From Rhineura floridana (taxonomy: Eukaryota > Chordata > Lepidosauria > Squamata > Rhineuridae): DNA of 64,000 bases. The position numbers and the translations under genes were made by a program. The stretch is from NCBI RefSeq assembly GCF_030035675.1, contig NC_084489.1, forward strand, positions 76,722,270-76,786,269, in the 5' to 3' direction. Shown here piece by piece: positions 42,983 through 53,540 of this stretch. The notes beneath the pieces were generated by a model that saw nothing but the letters and a program-made list of their open reading frames with translations, was not told the origin of the DNA and searched no databases. Each line of letters opens with the position of its first letter. Within the stretch, counting starts at the first letter, position 1.

Positions 42983-43320
42983 AGAGATGGGGGAGAAATT
43001 TGATTCAGTTTGCATTAAAGGTGAACCTGCCTAACCCACAGTTTCTGAAACAAGTATATGAATTGAAACATAATTGGCCTTCAAAATCTTACTCTTCTGT
43101 GAATTTTGCAATGCACTTCTTCAACCATGCAATGTGCACAAAAATGCATACATAAGGGTAAAGTGTGCATAGGAATCCATATATTAATGAAAATAATGTA
43201 CAAAAATGCATTATATTAGGGAAAATTGCTCTGCAAATATGTGCACATTAGGCAAAATTTCATACAAAATGGATATATTAGGAGAAATCTACACTCAAAT
43301 GCTGGGGAATGCCTGGTGGA
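42983..43320 (+). repeat. AT-rich ~440-bp repeat, copy 7 (3'-truncated)
   Basis: It begins TAGAGATGGGGGAGAAATTT and keeps the order TCAGTTTGCATTAAAG, TTTTGCAATGCACTTC, then the ATGCATACATAAGG and ATGCATTATATTAGG units, up to CTCAAATGCTGGGGAATG. The last ~100 bp are missing. Confidence 0.72.
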
Positions 43321-43640
43321 ATTCTTTGATAGCTTTATGCAACATGCAAACAATGCACCAATGCAGCCCTACATGTAAAAACAGTTTCACATGGATTGTG
43401 TTGTACATAGAACAGTCTTCAGGCACTGTTTGTTTGCACTGCAGGGACCTCTTTCCCTGCTTGTTGCAAACCATGCTTTACCTGTGCTGTGTTTTTTCTG
43501 GATGGCAGCCAGCAATTTAGATGGTTTCGAACTGCTTTATGGAAAAATTGCAAGCCATGAGGTTTTGAGAAATAGCTCCTTGCTGCTGTGTTTGGAATAA
43601 CGTTTTGGACATACCGTGGACTCAGTCCACAGATATACCT
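43321..43640. other. No recognisable feature
   Basis: Unassigned sequence between the AT-rich repeat and an L2 fragment. The two overlapping short frames show no domain. Confidence 0.3.
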
Positions 43641-43644
43641 GTTT

Positions 43645-43995
43645 GTTCAAAACATTTTAATACCGCCCTTTATTTACAAGTTTACAAATATAATAGATTA
43701 AAAACAATCAAACATTTAAATAAACCAGCAGAAAAGACCTTCTTAGCTAGTTAAAAGGCCTGGGTGATCAAAAATGGGTTTGTCTGGCATGTAAAAGAAA
43801 GCAGTGTGGCTGCCAGGTGAGTTATTTGGGGAAGGGCATTCCACAGTTGGGATGGCAGAACAAAAAAAGCCCCCTTCCTTCATTGCCACATGCTTTACAT
43901 CTGACAAGAAAGGCACCTAGAGAGAAGAGCCTCAGCAGGTGATATAAGGTCTAGATAGGGTGGTAATGGGACTACCTGAATCCTTATATCCCACG
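43645..43995 (-). mobile_element. L2-like LINE 3' end, minus strand
   Basis: TTTTAATACCGCCCTTTATT, then A-rich sequence, then GGGAAGGGCATTCCACAGTT and CTGCCAGGTGAGTT. The last words complement a LWNALP-type C-terminus. It is old and lacks RT motifs. Confidence 0.55.
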
Positions 43996-44079
43996 TCAGT
44001 CACTGAGATCATCTGCAGGAGCCATGTTAATCATCCCCCAAGTTGGAGATGCTCATTTAACAACATGAAATTGAGCCTT

Positions 44080-44296
44080 CACTGTCATTGGCCAAGTTCT
44101 CTGGAATGCTCTGCCAACAGAGATTCAGAGAGGGGGCGTTTTAAAAGGTCTGTTTTAACCTTTGAATGCCTTCTGAAAACCTTTCTGTTCTGCCAGGCTT
44201 ATGCCGGCATTTAAGAAGATGTCTTTATGCAATAGTTGACCTTTGTTTTTACTGTATTCTTAATGATTTTTACTGTACATTCCTTTTACTTGTTCA
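44080..44296 (+). mobile_element. L2-like LINE 3' end, sister of 8990-9255
   Basis: TTCTCTGGAATGCTCTGCCA, ACAGAGATTCAGAGAGGGGG, CTTCTGAAAACCTTTCTGTT, CTGCCAGGCTTATGCCGG and a TTTTTACTGTATTCTTAATG tail. It is directly followed by a CR1 tail. Confidence 0.65.
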
Positions 44297-44360
44297 TAGA
44301 ATCATAGAATTGCAGAGTTGGAAGGGGCCTATAAGGCCATCAAGTCCAACCCCCGCAATG
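44297..44360 (-). mobile_element. CR1 terminal fragment with ATTCTATG repeats
   Basis: CATAGAATCATAGAATTGCA, GAGTTGGAAGGGGCCTATAA and GGCCATCAAGTCCAACCCC: the last ~65 bp of a CR1 copy of the 21793 subfamily, in minus orientation. It inserted in the A/T tail of the L2 fragment. Confidence 0.8.
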
Positions 44361-44500
44361 GAAAAAGGTGCTTCTTAAGGTACCTGAGCCCCCAAGCTAT
44401 TTAGGACCTTGAAGATAAGTAGTGACACACTGAACTGGGCTCAGAAGTCAACAGACAAACAGTGATGCTCTTTATAAAACTAGTAAGATATGGCCTGAAT
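44361..44500 (-). mobile_element. Possible old L2-like scrap
   Basis: GCCCCCAAGCTATTTAGGAC and TTGAAGATAAGTAGTG resemble the complement of the LGPKYL region of old L2 copies. Weak. Confidence 0.25.
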
Positions 44501-44504
44501 GAAC

Positions 44505-44690
44505 AATTTTGTTTATTCATTTATTCCTACCTTTACACCTTGCCTTTCTTCTGCCAAGGAACCCAAGGCTGTGTTTATGTGATTCCCAGGTGGTCAGCCA
44601 TCCAGGCACTAACCCAGACCCAGATCTGCTTAGCTTCAGTAAGGTGGTGGCATTTATGTGCCTTCTGACCATATCCTTAGGACATAGCAC
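44505..44690 (-). mobile_element. 5S-like SINE relic
   Basis: CCAGGTGGTCAGCCATCCAG, GCACTAACCCAGACCCAGAT and CTGCTTAGCTTCAGTAAGG match, with substitutions, the complement of 5S rRNA positions seen clearly at 63120-63229. The upstream CACCTTGCCTTTCTTCTGCC is a tail of a tRNA-type SINE. It is an old chimeric or adjacent repeat. Confidence 0.5.
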
Positions 44691-45330
44691 AGCAGCGGAA
44701 AGCAGAACATGTTTACTTTCAATTATAATGTCAGAAAGGAATGGCACAGTCAGCCTTGAGCTCTGTTGCACAGGCTACATTGTCATATTTTAAAAACCAA
44801 TCAACCAGCCAACAATGTTTTGATTCAGGGATCAAGTGTGACACCACCAGTTCCAGGACATACATTGAGGTGAGTTTTTTTTTTATGACCATGGCAAACA
44901 TTGATCAGTTGTTAATTTTCAAAACCACAGTAGATGAAAAAAACATTTTAGAGTTGTAGAAAATGTACCAATAGGGGGCAGAAGCAGCATTTGACAACAA
45001 AAGGAATGCCTCCCCCCACCCTGGCAATTACTCCCCCCTCCCTCTCAGAATACAAGACATGATGTAAAATAGAACCGTGTGCAACCCAGAGTCGAAACTT
45101 CACAAACACAGGGAACATCTCCACTTGATTGCAGACTGCAAATGTTACCCAACTCTACTCCAAGCCACCAAACTTTTCTGACATTATCAGCTGAAATCCT
45201 GCAGGAATGGATTCCCAAATTTTATTTTCTGATGTTATTGCTGCGTAGCTAGTGTTACATGGATTTCACCGGTGACATTGGCATGATGGAGTCCAAGTGT
45301 TTAGGCAGACATTACCTGCATTCTGCCTTA
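44691..45330. other. No recognisable feature
   Basis: Unassigned. Poly-T runs near 44875. No gene motif. Confidence 0.3.
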
Positions 45331-45334
45331 GAAG

Positions 45335-45545
45335 TAGGGATGGGGGCGAAAGTAGGAATGGGGGCAAACTTACCTATTTTGCAGTTCCCCACACAAGACA
45401 TAAACCAAAAATGTAGTCATCCTTGAAAATTTGCACTTCTCCAAATGTTGCAGTGCTGTTTTCCAACCAAGTAATGCATTCAAAAATGCATATAAGGGTA
45501 CATATCTATATTAGTGAAAGTAACATATAAAAAGGCATCAACAAC
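45335..45545 (+). repeat. AT-rich ~440-bp repeat, copy 8 (5' half)
   Basis: TAGGGATGGGGGCGAAAG with a local duplication (TAGGAATGGGGGC), then ATGTAGTCATCCTTGAAAAT, ATGTTGCAGTGCTGTTTTCC and two ATGCATATAAGG-like units. The 3' half is absent. Confidence 0.6.
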
Positions 45546-46015
45546 TTATGACCATATTACCAATAATTATTCTTGCTTTATAACTGAAGCAAAGCAAAGT
45601 GAAACTGTAATTAACATGTTCAGGTATATCTCCTGATCTTGGATGTTTCACATCTCACACAGACCTTACATCTGTTCCAAAAGTGGTGTGAAACCACAGC
45701 ATGCTGCTTCTAGTTGCAACAACAAGAAAATGATCACAAAATTCACATAAAAGAAAAAATATTTGGTTTACCAAATCTAGGCTCCCAGCTCTCATATTTT
45801 TTTGTGTGTGTATGTGTGTAGTTCTCGGGCAGTTTCTGATAAACATTTAGAAACAAGATCTTAGTCATGGGGGAGACCATTGTTGGATAACATTGCTGTA
45901 CAAGGAGTGTGTGGAACATCAATTCTAATTCAGCTTCCAGCTGATTGCATAAAAGCAGAGACTTAGCAGTGTTAAAAGGCTCTAGAGTAAAAGCAACCTT
46001 GGTGAGAACTTGATG
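45546..46015. other. No recognisable feature
   Basis: No gene or repeat assigned up to the CR1 junction near 46018. Confidence 0.3.
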
Positions 46016-46017
46016 AA

Positions 46018-46818
46018 GACGGGGTTGTAGTGGACAGCACAATGAAAATGTCAACCCAATGAGTGGCAGCTGTGAAAAAGGCAAATTCCATGCTAGGGAT
46101 AATTAGGAATTGAAAATAAGACAGCCAATATCATAATGCCGTTGTATAAATCTATGATGCAGCCGCATTTGGAATACTGTGTACAGTTCTGGTCGCCTCA
46201 TCTCAAAAAGGATATTATAGAGTTGAAAAAAGTTCAGAAGAGGGCAACCAGAATGATCAAGGGGATGGAGCAACTCCCTTATGAGGAAAGGTTGCAGCAT
46301 TTGGGGCTTTTTAGTTTAGAGAAAAGGCAGGTCAGAGGAGACATGATAGAATTGTATAAAATTATGCATAGCATTGAGAAAGTGGATAGAGAAAAGTTCT
46401 TCTCCCTCTCTCATAATACTAGAACTTGTGGACATTCAAAGAAGCTGAATGTTGGAAGATTCAGGACAGACAAAAGGAAGTACTTCTTTAGTCAGCGCAT
46501 AGTTAAACTATGGAATTTGCTCCCACAAGATGCAGTAATGGCCACCAGCTTGGATGGCTTTAAAAGAAGATTAGACAAATTAATGGAGGACAGGGCTATC
46601 AGTGGCTACTAGCCATGATGGCTGTGCTCTGCCACCCTAGTCAGAGGCAGCATGCTTCTGAAAACCAGTTGCCGGAAGCCGCAGGAGGGGAGAGTGTTCT
46701 TGCACTCGGGTCCTGCTTGCGGGCTTCCCCCAGGTACCTGGCTGGCCACTGTGAGAACAGGAGGCTGGACTAGATGGGCCACTGGCCTGATCCAGCAGGC
46801 TCTTCTTATGTTCTTATG
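46018..46818 (+). mobile_element. CR1 LINE, 5'-truncated (same subfamily as 17455-18545)
   Basis: It begins at GGGGTTGTAGTGGACAGCAC and runs to the TTCTTATGTTCTTATG octamers. Along the shared length it differs from the 17455 copy at only a few bases per hundred by eye, plus a small deletion near 46108, so both copies are fairly young. The truncation point lies after the FADD box. Confidence 0.92.
46136..46612 (+). pseudogene. CR1 RT C-terminal fragment (158 codons)
   Basis: [20 protein letters not shown] opens the frame, followed by ATRMIKGMEQLPYEERLQHL, RQVRGDMIELYKIMHSI, LNVGRFRTDKRKYFFSQRIV and a final SLDGFKRRLDKL. It covers only the connection and C-terminal region. The ATG is internal. 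It has no catalytic box and no function of its own. Confidence 0.88.
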
Positions 46819-47015
46819 AAATCTTGTGATGGTGGAGACATCTCTGTGTTAGTTCAGATCCCTGCACATCTCACTGCTGAGACATCAAGACAGAAATGAA
46901 GATATCCATTATGTATTTACCCAGCTCAGTAAGCTGTTCAGAAGAATATTCACTTTGTGCTATTTCCAATATTCATTGTGCTATTTCCAAACATGTCAGG
47001 TTGTGTGACACCTTC
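46819..47015. other. Unassigned spacer with a short direct repeat
   Basis: TTGTGCTATTTCCAA occurs twice, at about 46955 and 46978, as a local duplication. Nothing else is recognised. Confidence 0.35.
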
Positions 47016-47019
47016 TGAG

Positions 47020-47170
47020 AGTGCATTTTATACTCCACTTTCCATTTAAAAAAAAGGTTTTCCATGTGGTATACAGGATAAACATTCATCAAAATGCTAC
47101 AATGAAACAAAACTGCAGCAAAATATAGAGACAAAACCACAGTTGTTAACAGAAACACTTTGGAAAATGG
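47020..47170 (-). mobile_element. LINE 3' tail, minus strand
   Basis: TTTTATACTCCACTTTCCAT, AAAAAAGGTTTTCCATGTGG, TATACAGGATAAACATTCAT and A-rich sequence. It resembles other L2-type tails in which a CCGC motif precedes an A/T tail. Confidence 0.45.
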
Positions 47171-47432
47171 AATATCATTGTAGTTTGACACCTGTGCAAC
47201 AATAAGTGTGTCAAACCTGTGAAAGTGGGAAAGACTAGAGAAGACCCTCAGCCAATGATCTTAACTAGCAAGAAGATTTGTGTGGGAGGAAACAATCCTT
47301 TTGGGACCCCGTGACCTTCCAGAAAGGGTTTGCCAAAAACGAGGATTTGCATCACTGAAAAGCAGGAGAGTAGGTTGCATTCAGTAATTTATATGTATGG
47401 ATGAAAATGTGTAATTAATTATGATAATTTAA
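47171..47432. other. Unassigned spacer
   Basis: No gene or named repeat. It ends in the A/T-rich target site of the hAT at 47441. Confidence 0.3.
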
Positions 47433-47440
47433 AATAGGAG

Positions 47441-47867
47441 CAGGGCCGACTCCAGGCATGTGGGGGCCCTTGGGCATCAGCTTGCCCTGGCCCCCTGGTG
47501 GGTGGGTGCGCAGCCCCCCCATGGCCCCCCTACCTGTCTAGTCTTTACCATTGCCCTTAATGAAGATGGCGGCTGCGGTGTCCCTAAGGGGAATAAAGCC
47601 TCCACCACCATCTTTGTTGATGCACACGTGTGTGCTACGTGCGCACATCTAAGATGGTGGCAGCAGCTTCAGTACCTTAGGGAAGCTGCGGCTGCCATCT
47701 TCATTAAGGGCAATGCTAAAAAGCCGGCTGACAGGTAAGTGGGGGGCATGGGGGGCATGGATCGTGGAAGGGGAGCGGAGGGCCCCTCAGGGGCCCCTCA
47801 GGGGCTCCTGAAGCTCCGGGGCCCTTGGGCCAGTGCCCAACCTGACCGCCCTTTAGAACCGGCCCTG
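47441..47867 (+). mobile_element. Non-autonomous hAT element with perfect 8-bp target duplication (copy B)
   Basis: It starts CAGGGCCGACTCCAGGCATG and ends TTTAGAACCGGCCCTG. AATAGGAG flanks it at 47433-47440 and 47868-47875. The interior holds a near-perfect inverted repeat of about 40 bp around CCCTTAATGAAGATGGCGGC (47551) and its complement (47690-47713), plus a middle GCACACGTGTGTGC palindrome. It is the sister of 4634-5106, in the opposite orientation. No transposase is encoded. Confidence 0.93.
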
Positions 47868-48039
47868 AATAGGAGTACCATACATCTTCCCATGATGGAG
47901 AAGACACCAGGTGATTTGTGTGCCCACTCAGTCTACTGACCAGGTGCAACTTCAAGGCTCCTGATCTCCCTTTTTATGGTTCCTTATATTTGAAACAGAC
48001 TTGGATTGGACAGCCCTCAAAGAGAGGATACCTTCAAAT

Positions 48040-48160
48040 GGAGGACCGTCCAAGTGATCATGAACTATAGCTCCCATAAGACCTGACCATTGACCATGTT
48101 GGCTGAGGTTGATGGGGCTTAGAGTCCAACAACATCTGGAGGGTTACAGGGTTGCCATGC
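48040..48160. mobile_element. Short palindromic hAT-type MITE, diverged
   Basis: GAACTATAGCTCCCATAAG, CTGACCATTGACCATGTTGG and CAACAACATCTGGAGGGTTA in the family order. The outer ends are decayed and a target duplication is not evident. Confidence 0.6.
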
Positions 48161-48287
48161 CTGCAGTAGGCAGACCTGGAAAATCTTTAAATTGAAATAT
48201 TCTTTTATCTGTATACAGTGTTTGAAGTGGGGAGGGACCGGGTGGGTTACCATGCCACTTCTTTTCCTGTAGTCATTGTTGAGCCTT

Positions 48288-48748
48288 CTATAGGGATGGG
48301 TGACAAATTTGATTCAGTTTGCATTTCAAGCCACATCTATCAAATTCACACTTTTCTAAACAATATGAGAACCAAAGCACAGCCATCCTTTGGAATAAAT
48401 ACTTATAATTTTGCAATGGGTTCACCACCTAAACAATGTTTACAAAAATGTATATGTTAGGGAACTGTGTGCATAAAAATGAATGTATCAGTGAAAATAA
48501 CATACAAAAATGCATTATATGATGAGAATTGGCTTGCAAAAATGTGTACAATAGTCAAAACCACCTAGAAAAATGTGTTTCTTAGGAGAAATTTGCACTA
48601 AAATGCTGGAGAATTTTCATAAGGATATTTTTTTAAAAAGTTGCAAATTGCTGCAGAAACCTGGGGAACTGAATTTAAAATTGGCAAATTTAAGATTGGC
48701 AGAAACTGAGAGAACTAAAATTGACAGCTCTTTAAATTCCTAGTCTGC
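48288..48748 (+). repeat. AT-rich ~440-bp repeat, copy 9 (full length)
   Basis: It begins TAGGGATGGGTGACAAATTT and ends AAATTCCTA. The unit array is very clear: five units of 31-36 bp at about 48434-48595, each with AAAAATG followed by a T/A-rich word and TTAGG- or TAGTG-like triplets. AATTTTCATAAGGATATTTT and GGAACTGAATTTAAAATTGG follow. Confidence 0.8.
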
Positions 48749-48915
48749 CATAACTATCCCAACTCACCACCACCCCGCCTCATTTCAGGCACTCTTGTCA
48801 ATTCAACAGCACATTTATAATATGTTTTCTTCCTATTTTTAAAAGCAATGTATAGTCAGGTTGCAGCCAACAGCCGGTCATGCACATGGTTTTGGATGCT
48901 CATGTTAATATTTTT
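48749..48915. other. Short unassigned spacer before the L2 copy
   Basis: Sequence between the AT-rich repeat and the L2 truncation point. No feature. Confidence 0.3.
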
Positions 48916-48921
48916 ACTTTT

Positions 48922-50640
48922 AAAATGGTGCGTGCGACCACTTCTAGGTTGGATCCTTGCCCTTCTTGGCTAATAAAAGCTAGCAGGACTGGAACAGCCG
49001 GCTGGGCCAGGGCGGTGATTAACGCTTCTTTGCGGGAGGGAGTGGTCCCTGGCCTCTTGAAAGAGGCAACAGTAAGACCACTCCTGAAGAAACCGTCCCT
49101 GGACCCGGAAAACCTTAACAACTATAGGCCGGTAGCTAATGTCCCATTCCTGGGCAAGGTCCTGGAACGAGTGGTTGCCAACCAGCTCCAGACACTCTTG
49201 GATGAAACCGATTATCTGGATCCATTTCAGTCGGGCTTTAGGCCCGGTTTTGGCACGGAGACAGCCTTGGTCGCCCTGTACGATGACCTTTGTCGGGAGA
49301 CAGACAGGGGGAGTGTGACCCTGCTGATTCTCCTTGATCTCTCAGCGGCTTTTGATACCATCGACCATGGTATCCTTCTGGGACGACTCACTGATTTGGG
49401 AGTGGGCGGTACTGCGTGGCAGTGGTTCCGCTCCTACTTGGCGGGCCATCTCCAGAGGGTAGTGCTTGGGGAACATTCCTCAGCACCCTGGGACCTCCAA
49501 TATGGGGTTCCGCAGGGGTCAGTTCTGTCCCCCATGCTTTTTAATATCTACATGAAGCCGCTGGGTGCGGTCATCAGGAGTTTTGGAGTACGTTGCCATC
49601 AGTATGCTGATGACATGCAACTCTATTTCTCCTTTTCATCTTTTTCAGGTGAGGCTGTCGACGTGCTGAATCGATGTCTGGCTGCGACAATGGACTGGAT
49701 GAGAGCTAACAAACTGAGGCTTAATCCAGACAAGACTGAGATGCTGCTGGTGGGTGGTTCTCCTGACCAGATGGTGGATGTTCGACCTGTTCTGGATGGG
49801 GTTGCACTCCCCCTGAATGCTCAGATTCGTAGCTTGGGAGTTCTTTTAGATCCATCCCTGTCGCTGGAGGCTCAGATAGCCTCAGTGGCATGGGGTGCTT
49901 TTTACCAACTTTGGCTGGTGGCCCAGCTACGTCCCTATCTGGATAGAGAGAACCTCGCTTCAGTAGTTCATGCGCTGGTAACCTCGAAATTAGATTACTG
50001 CAATGCGCTCTACGTGGGGCTGCCTTTGAAGACGGTTCGGAAACTGCAGCTTGTGCAGAATGCAGCGGCCAGATTGTTAACGGGGACCAGACGGTCCGAC
50101 CATATAACACTGATTCTGGCCCACTTGCATTGGCTGCCTATATGTTTCCGGGCCCGGTTCAAAGTGCTGGTTTTAACCTACAAAGCCTTATATGGCACTG
50201 GACCACGATACCAGTGGGAACGCCTCCCCCGAAACTGCCCGTACACTACGCTCAACATCAAAGACCCTCCTCCGAGTGCCTACTCATAGGGAAGCTCGGA
50301 GGGCGGCAACATGAAAAAGGGCTTTTTCAGTGGTGGCCCCTGAATTGTGGAACACCCTCCCAGAGGAGATACGCCTGGCGCCAATGTTACTATTGTTTCG
50401 GCACCAGGTTAAAACTTTCCTCTTCGCCCAGGCATTTTAATTATTTTAATCATGTTGTATATACTGGAAGTGTTTTAATTCTTAATATTTTGTATTTTTA
50501 AATTGTGTTTTTATATTGTATATGCTTATGTATTTTTAATGTTGTTCTTGTTCTTGTGAACCGCCCAGAGAGCTTCGGCTATGGGGCGGTCTATAAGTTT
50601 TAATGATAATATATTATATATATTAAAATATTGTATCTGT
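48922..50640 (+). mobile_element. L2-clade LINE, 5'-truncated, RT nearly complete
   Basis: The copy enters at VRATTSRLDPCPSWL, so the endonuclease and linker are lost. It runs through the 3' UTR (GTGAACCGCCCAGAGAGCTT, CGGCTATGGGGCGGTCTATA) to an A/T-rich end. It is close to the L2 at 39121-42970 but of a different subfamily: the 3' UTR differs and the protein differs at many positions. CpG content is still high. Confidence 0.92.
48928..50440 (+). pseudogene. L2 reverse transcriptase, truncated and frame-shifted near the C-terminus
   Basis: The frame 48880-50289 is open for 469 codons; the first ~16 are host sequence. RT motifs in order: RPLLKKPSLDP (about 66-76), LLDLSAAFDTIDH (about 151-163), YGVPQGSVLSPMLFN (about 208-222), HQYADDMQLYF with the catalytic YADD at about 242-245, then LRLNPDKTEMLLVG and HLHWLPICFRARFKVL. 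Near 50228 a small deletion (AAACTGCCCG, where CGATATGAACCTGCCCG would be expected) shifts the frame. The other frame goes on with LLRVPTHREARR, one stop in the following few codons, and LWNTLPEEIRLAP to TAA at 50440. It cannot make a full LINE protein because the endonuclease is missing. Confidence 0.9.
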
Positions 50641-50955
50641 TTCTACAACAAATCGATGCTTATTCCCAAGCAAACATGTTAAGCATCAGAGCAGCAGAAG
50701 CAAACCACATTATATCCCTGTAGTTTCGGTGGTGCTGTGTGTTAAGTGAGGTTTTAAAATGTGAAACTGCACATACTCCGATTTTTTCGTTCTTTTTTAG
50801 TGGAATGCTGGGTTGGAGGGAGAAATGTCCGTTGTGTGCTTCACAATGGAAGTAATTCACATGGACATGAATCCCCTTCTCCGTAAGACCATTATATACA
50901 GGCTCTAAAATGACCTAGCTGCACCACTGTTTGTGAGATCTTACATGTTGAGATT
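50641..50955. other. No recognisable feature
   Basis: Non-repetitive, with no gene motif. Confidence 0.3.
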
Positions 50956-50959
50956 TTGT

Positions 50960-51118
50960 GTGAACTCCCCATCAGTGGGGAAGAGTGCAATTATACTCAG
51001 GCCCTTCTTGTGGGCTTCCTATGGGCATCTGGTTGTCCACTGTGAAAACAGGATGCGGGACTAGATGGGACCATTGGCCTGGTCCAGCAGAGCTCTTCAT
51101 ATGTTCTTATGCTCTTTC
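50960..51118 (+). mobile_element. CR1 LINE 3' end fragment
   Basis: TTCTTGTGGGCTTCCTATGG, TGGTTGTCCACTGTGAAAAC, AGGATGCGGGACTAGATGGG, then TCTTCATATGTTCTTATG. It is a diverged end of the 17455 subfamily. Confidence 0.78.
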
Positions 51119-51985
51119 ATATGCCTATGGCCTTCAGAAAGCCAATATTGATAACAAATCTGTGATGCTATAAACTCACCCCAGTAATTACAGACAAGTA
51201 TCTCAATCCAGGAATGTCTTGTGTGTGCTCAGTCTTGCCTGTGCAAGAAGTTTCCCTATCCATGCAACCTTTCCTATTCTGTTCAATGGAAAGGGAGCTC
51301 TGTGTACATAATATGAGAACATGGTGGTCTCTCCTCCACTAAGTGAATGAAGGAGTCCACTCAGTCTCACACATGAGTTCTGTTGGTGCATCAAAGCATA
51401 CCTTGAACTGCTCATAAACTTGTATTGATTGTGCCCCACCATTTGTAAACAATGTTATTTCCTTTTTCTTTTGTCACTACCTTGTACTCATTAGTAGCTT
51501 CACTTTTCTGGATTTATGTGTGAAAACATTGCAGCATCTTTCCTCTCTCAATGGAGGGTGAGGCTCTTGGCTTTCTCCATTGTTAATCCTGGTGTCGCTC
51601 CAAGGGACTTTTGTCATTTCAAGGATTGTTTCTTAAATTGGTACAAAGTGATTGCCTGGCATTTCAAAATCTCTTTGCGGTTTAGGTAACTTTGGTATAC
51701 ACCTGCATTTGCCCAAACAATGCCAATGCCTGAAAAGGTAGCTTTTGTTATTTCATGATGTCATTGTTGCATGCTGATTTGTTATGGACAAAATATTTTG
51801 TACTGCTTAAGTGTTTGATCAGAAACCTATATCATACTTATCATGGCTGGCCTATATTTTTCTTTTGCATTTTGTAAAAAAACAAGTATATTTCACACTG
51901 GTGGCTGATAGATTGATAGTGCTAACTGTAAGCAGTTTGTGAAGGGTCATCACATAATGTCCATTGTGCATTTACAAGGAACTGA
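51119..51985. other. No recognisable feature
   Basis: About 870 bp without gene or clear repeat. Texture is AT-rich and non-repetitive. Confidence 0.3.
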
Positions 51986-51989
51986 TCCT

Positions 51990-52310
51990 TCGGTGTGGCA
52001 GCACCTGCACTCTGGAACTCGCTGCCCATTGACATTAGGCAGATATCTTCACTGTATTGTTTTTGGTGCCTGCTAAAAACTTTTTTGTTTAGGCACACCT
52101 ATCCAGATATGTAATTTTAACAGGCCATTTGTATGTATATTTGTTTTAAAACTGGTGATTTAATTTATATTTTGATAAATTTTATGTTTGTTTTTAACAC
52201 TTGATTTTATTGGTATTTTTAATGAATATTTTATATTGTTTTATGTAAACTACCTAGAGGTTTTCTGTCGATTAAGCAGTATATAAATCTTGTAAAATAA
52301 AATGGGAAAA
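51990..52310 (+). mobile_element. L2-like LINE 3' end, third subfamily
   Basis: GTGGCAGCACCTGCACTCTG, GAACTCGCTGCCCATTGACA read as a WNSLPID-type C-terminus. TGCTAAAAACTTTTTTGTTT, then a long T-rich UTR, TAAACTACCTAGAGGTTTTC and AGCAGTATATAAATCTTG follow. Confidence 0.6.
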
Positions 52311-52482
52311 ATCATTCCAGTGGCCCAAGAGTGGTAGCAAGAGGCGGATATGTCCTATACTTGTGATACTGAGCAAGGCGAGTTTATGTTTTGTCACCAA
52401 TGACAACATAGATGGGTCCTGGCAACAAACCTGGATAGGACTGCTTCTCACAGTGGATGTCCCAGGAGACAAGGAAAGGGGA

Positions 52483-52598
52483 GAAATTCAGTTTTGTTTG
52501 CTTTTTAAAGAGGAACTATTTAATTAACATTTCTCAAACCAATATGCAAACCAAAGCATAGCTCCTTTTCAAAATTTGCACCCTGATTCCTGATGCTC
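52483..52598 (+). repeat. AT-rich ~440-bp repeat, copy 10 (5' end only)
   Basis: GGGGAGAAATTCAGTTTTG, TTTGCTTTTTAAAG, CAATATGCAAACCAAAGC and TTTTCAAAATTTGCACC. It stops where the LTR fossil begins. Confidence 0.55.
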
Positions 52599-52600
52599 TG

Positions 52601-53300
52601 TGTGATGTTCCTATATATTAGTGTATATATGGTAAGTGCTGGTTGTTTAGAGTATACATGGTAAGTAGTGAAAGAGGAGGGGGAGTGAATGGGCAATAGA
52701 ATGCTTGATGATTGGCTGAATGTTTAAAATGGCTGACAGTATAAATGAAAGGATGACAGGTAAATCTGGATGAATGTGAGGTGGTGAATTGTGGAATCTG
52801 GGGGGAGAAGAGAAAGAGTGGATTGCTTGGTGGGGTTTAGAGAGTTGTTTACCAGGAGGGAGGTGGAGTTCGGATTAGGATTGAGTAAAACCATATGCTT
52901 ATGTGCCTTAAGAAGAAATCTTGTTAATCTTGTTAGCTTTGTTATCTGTAATAAATACTTAATTTGGTTTACCAAAGGCCTGATCCTTGGCTGGGGTTTC
53001 ACAGACCAGAAGGGAGGGTAAGGTAATGACCAAGGCTGAAGGGGAACTGTAACAAATGGTGGCAGCGGTGAAGAGAATAACAATACCAGTATTCAGAGTC
53101 TCTGGGAATACTAGTATTGGGACGTTACTGGTGGTTGCCTAGCAGGGGGATCTGTTGAGATCTGTGCTAGAGCGGGGAGAGAAATCATAAGAGAGAGCGG
53201 TCCGGACTGGTGGAGTCCCTGGTGGTGCCTAGAGACAGGCAGTAACCACGAGCAGGTAGGAACCTGACAGGAAGAGCCAGGGAAGGACGCCTCACACTCT
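52601..53300 (+). mobile_element. LTR retrotransposon fossil: one LTR plus leader
   Basis: The LTR spans about 52601-53054, starts with TG and ends with CA. It has an inverted CCAAT word near 52711, a TATA-like GTATAAATG near 52739 and a poly-A signal AATAAA at 52950-52955. Two bases later a primer-binding site TGGTGGCAGCGGTG (53057-53070) complements the 3' end of tRNA-Leu(AAG). Leader sequence follows to about 53300. No second LTR and no coding region are seen, so it is a broken remnant. The tRNA-Leu site suggests a Ty3/Gypsy-like or ERV-like family; I cannot say which. It may be moderately old. Confidence 0.62.
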
Positions 53301-53540
53301 GCTTCCATCATTTTGGGAGCTCCACATGCCCCTGAGGTTTGGCTGGCCTTTACCAGGGACAAAGTTTTAGTGTGACAGACTCTGCCCTGGGGAACCCCTT
53401 GCTAATAGAATTTAGGCAGGAGCCATCCTTGTTTGCTTTCAGATGTCTTTTTAAAACAGTATTATTCAGACAGACCTTTTGAACCTGAGATTCTTTGCTA
53501 ACCTACTAATGTGTTTGAAGTTTTATTGATTTTACCATAG
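53301..53540. other. Unassigned spacer
   Basis: No recognisable gene or repeat between the LTR leader and the next AT-rich repeat. Confidence 0.3.
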
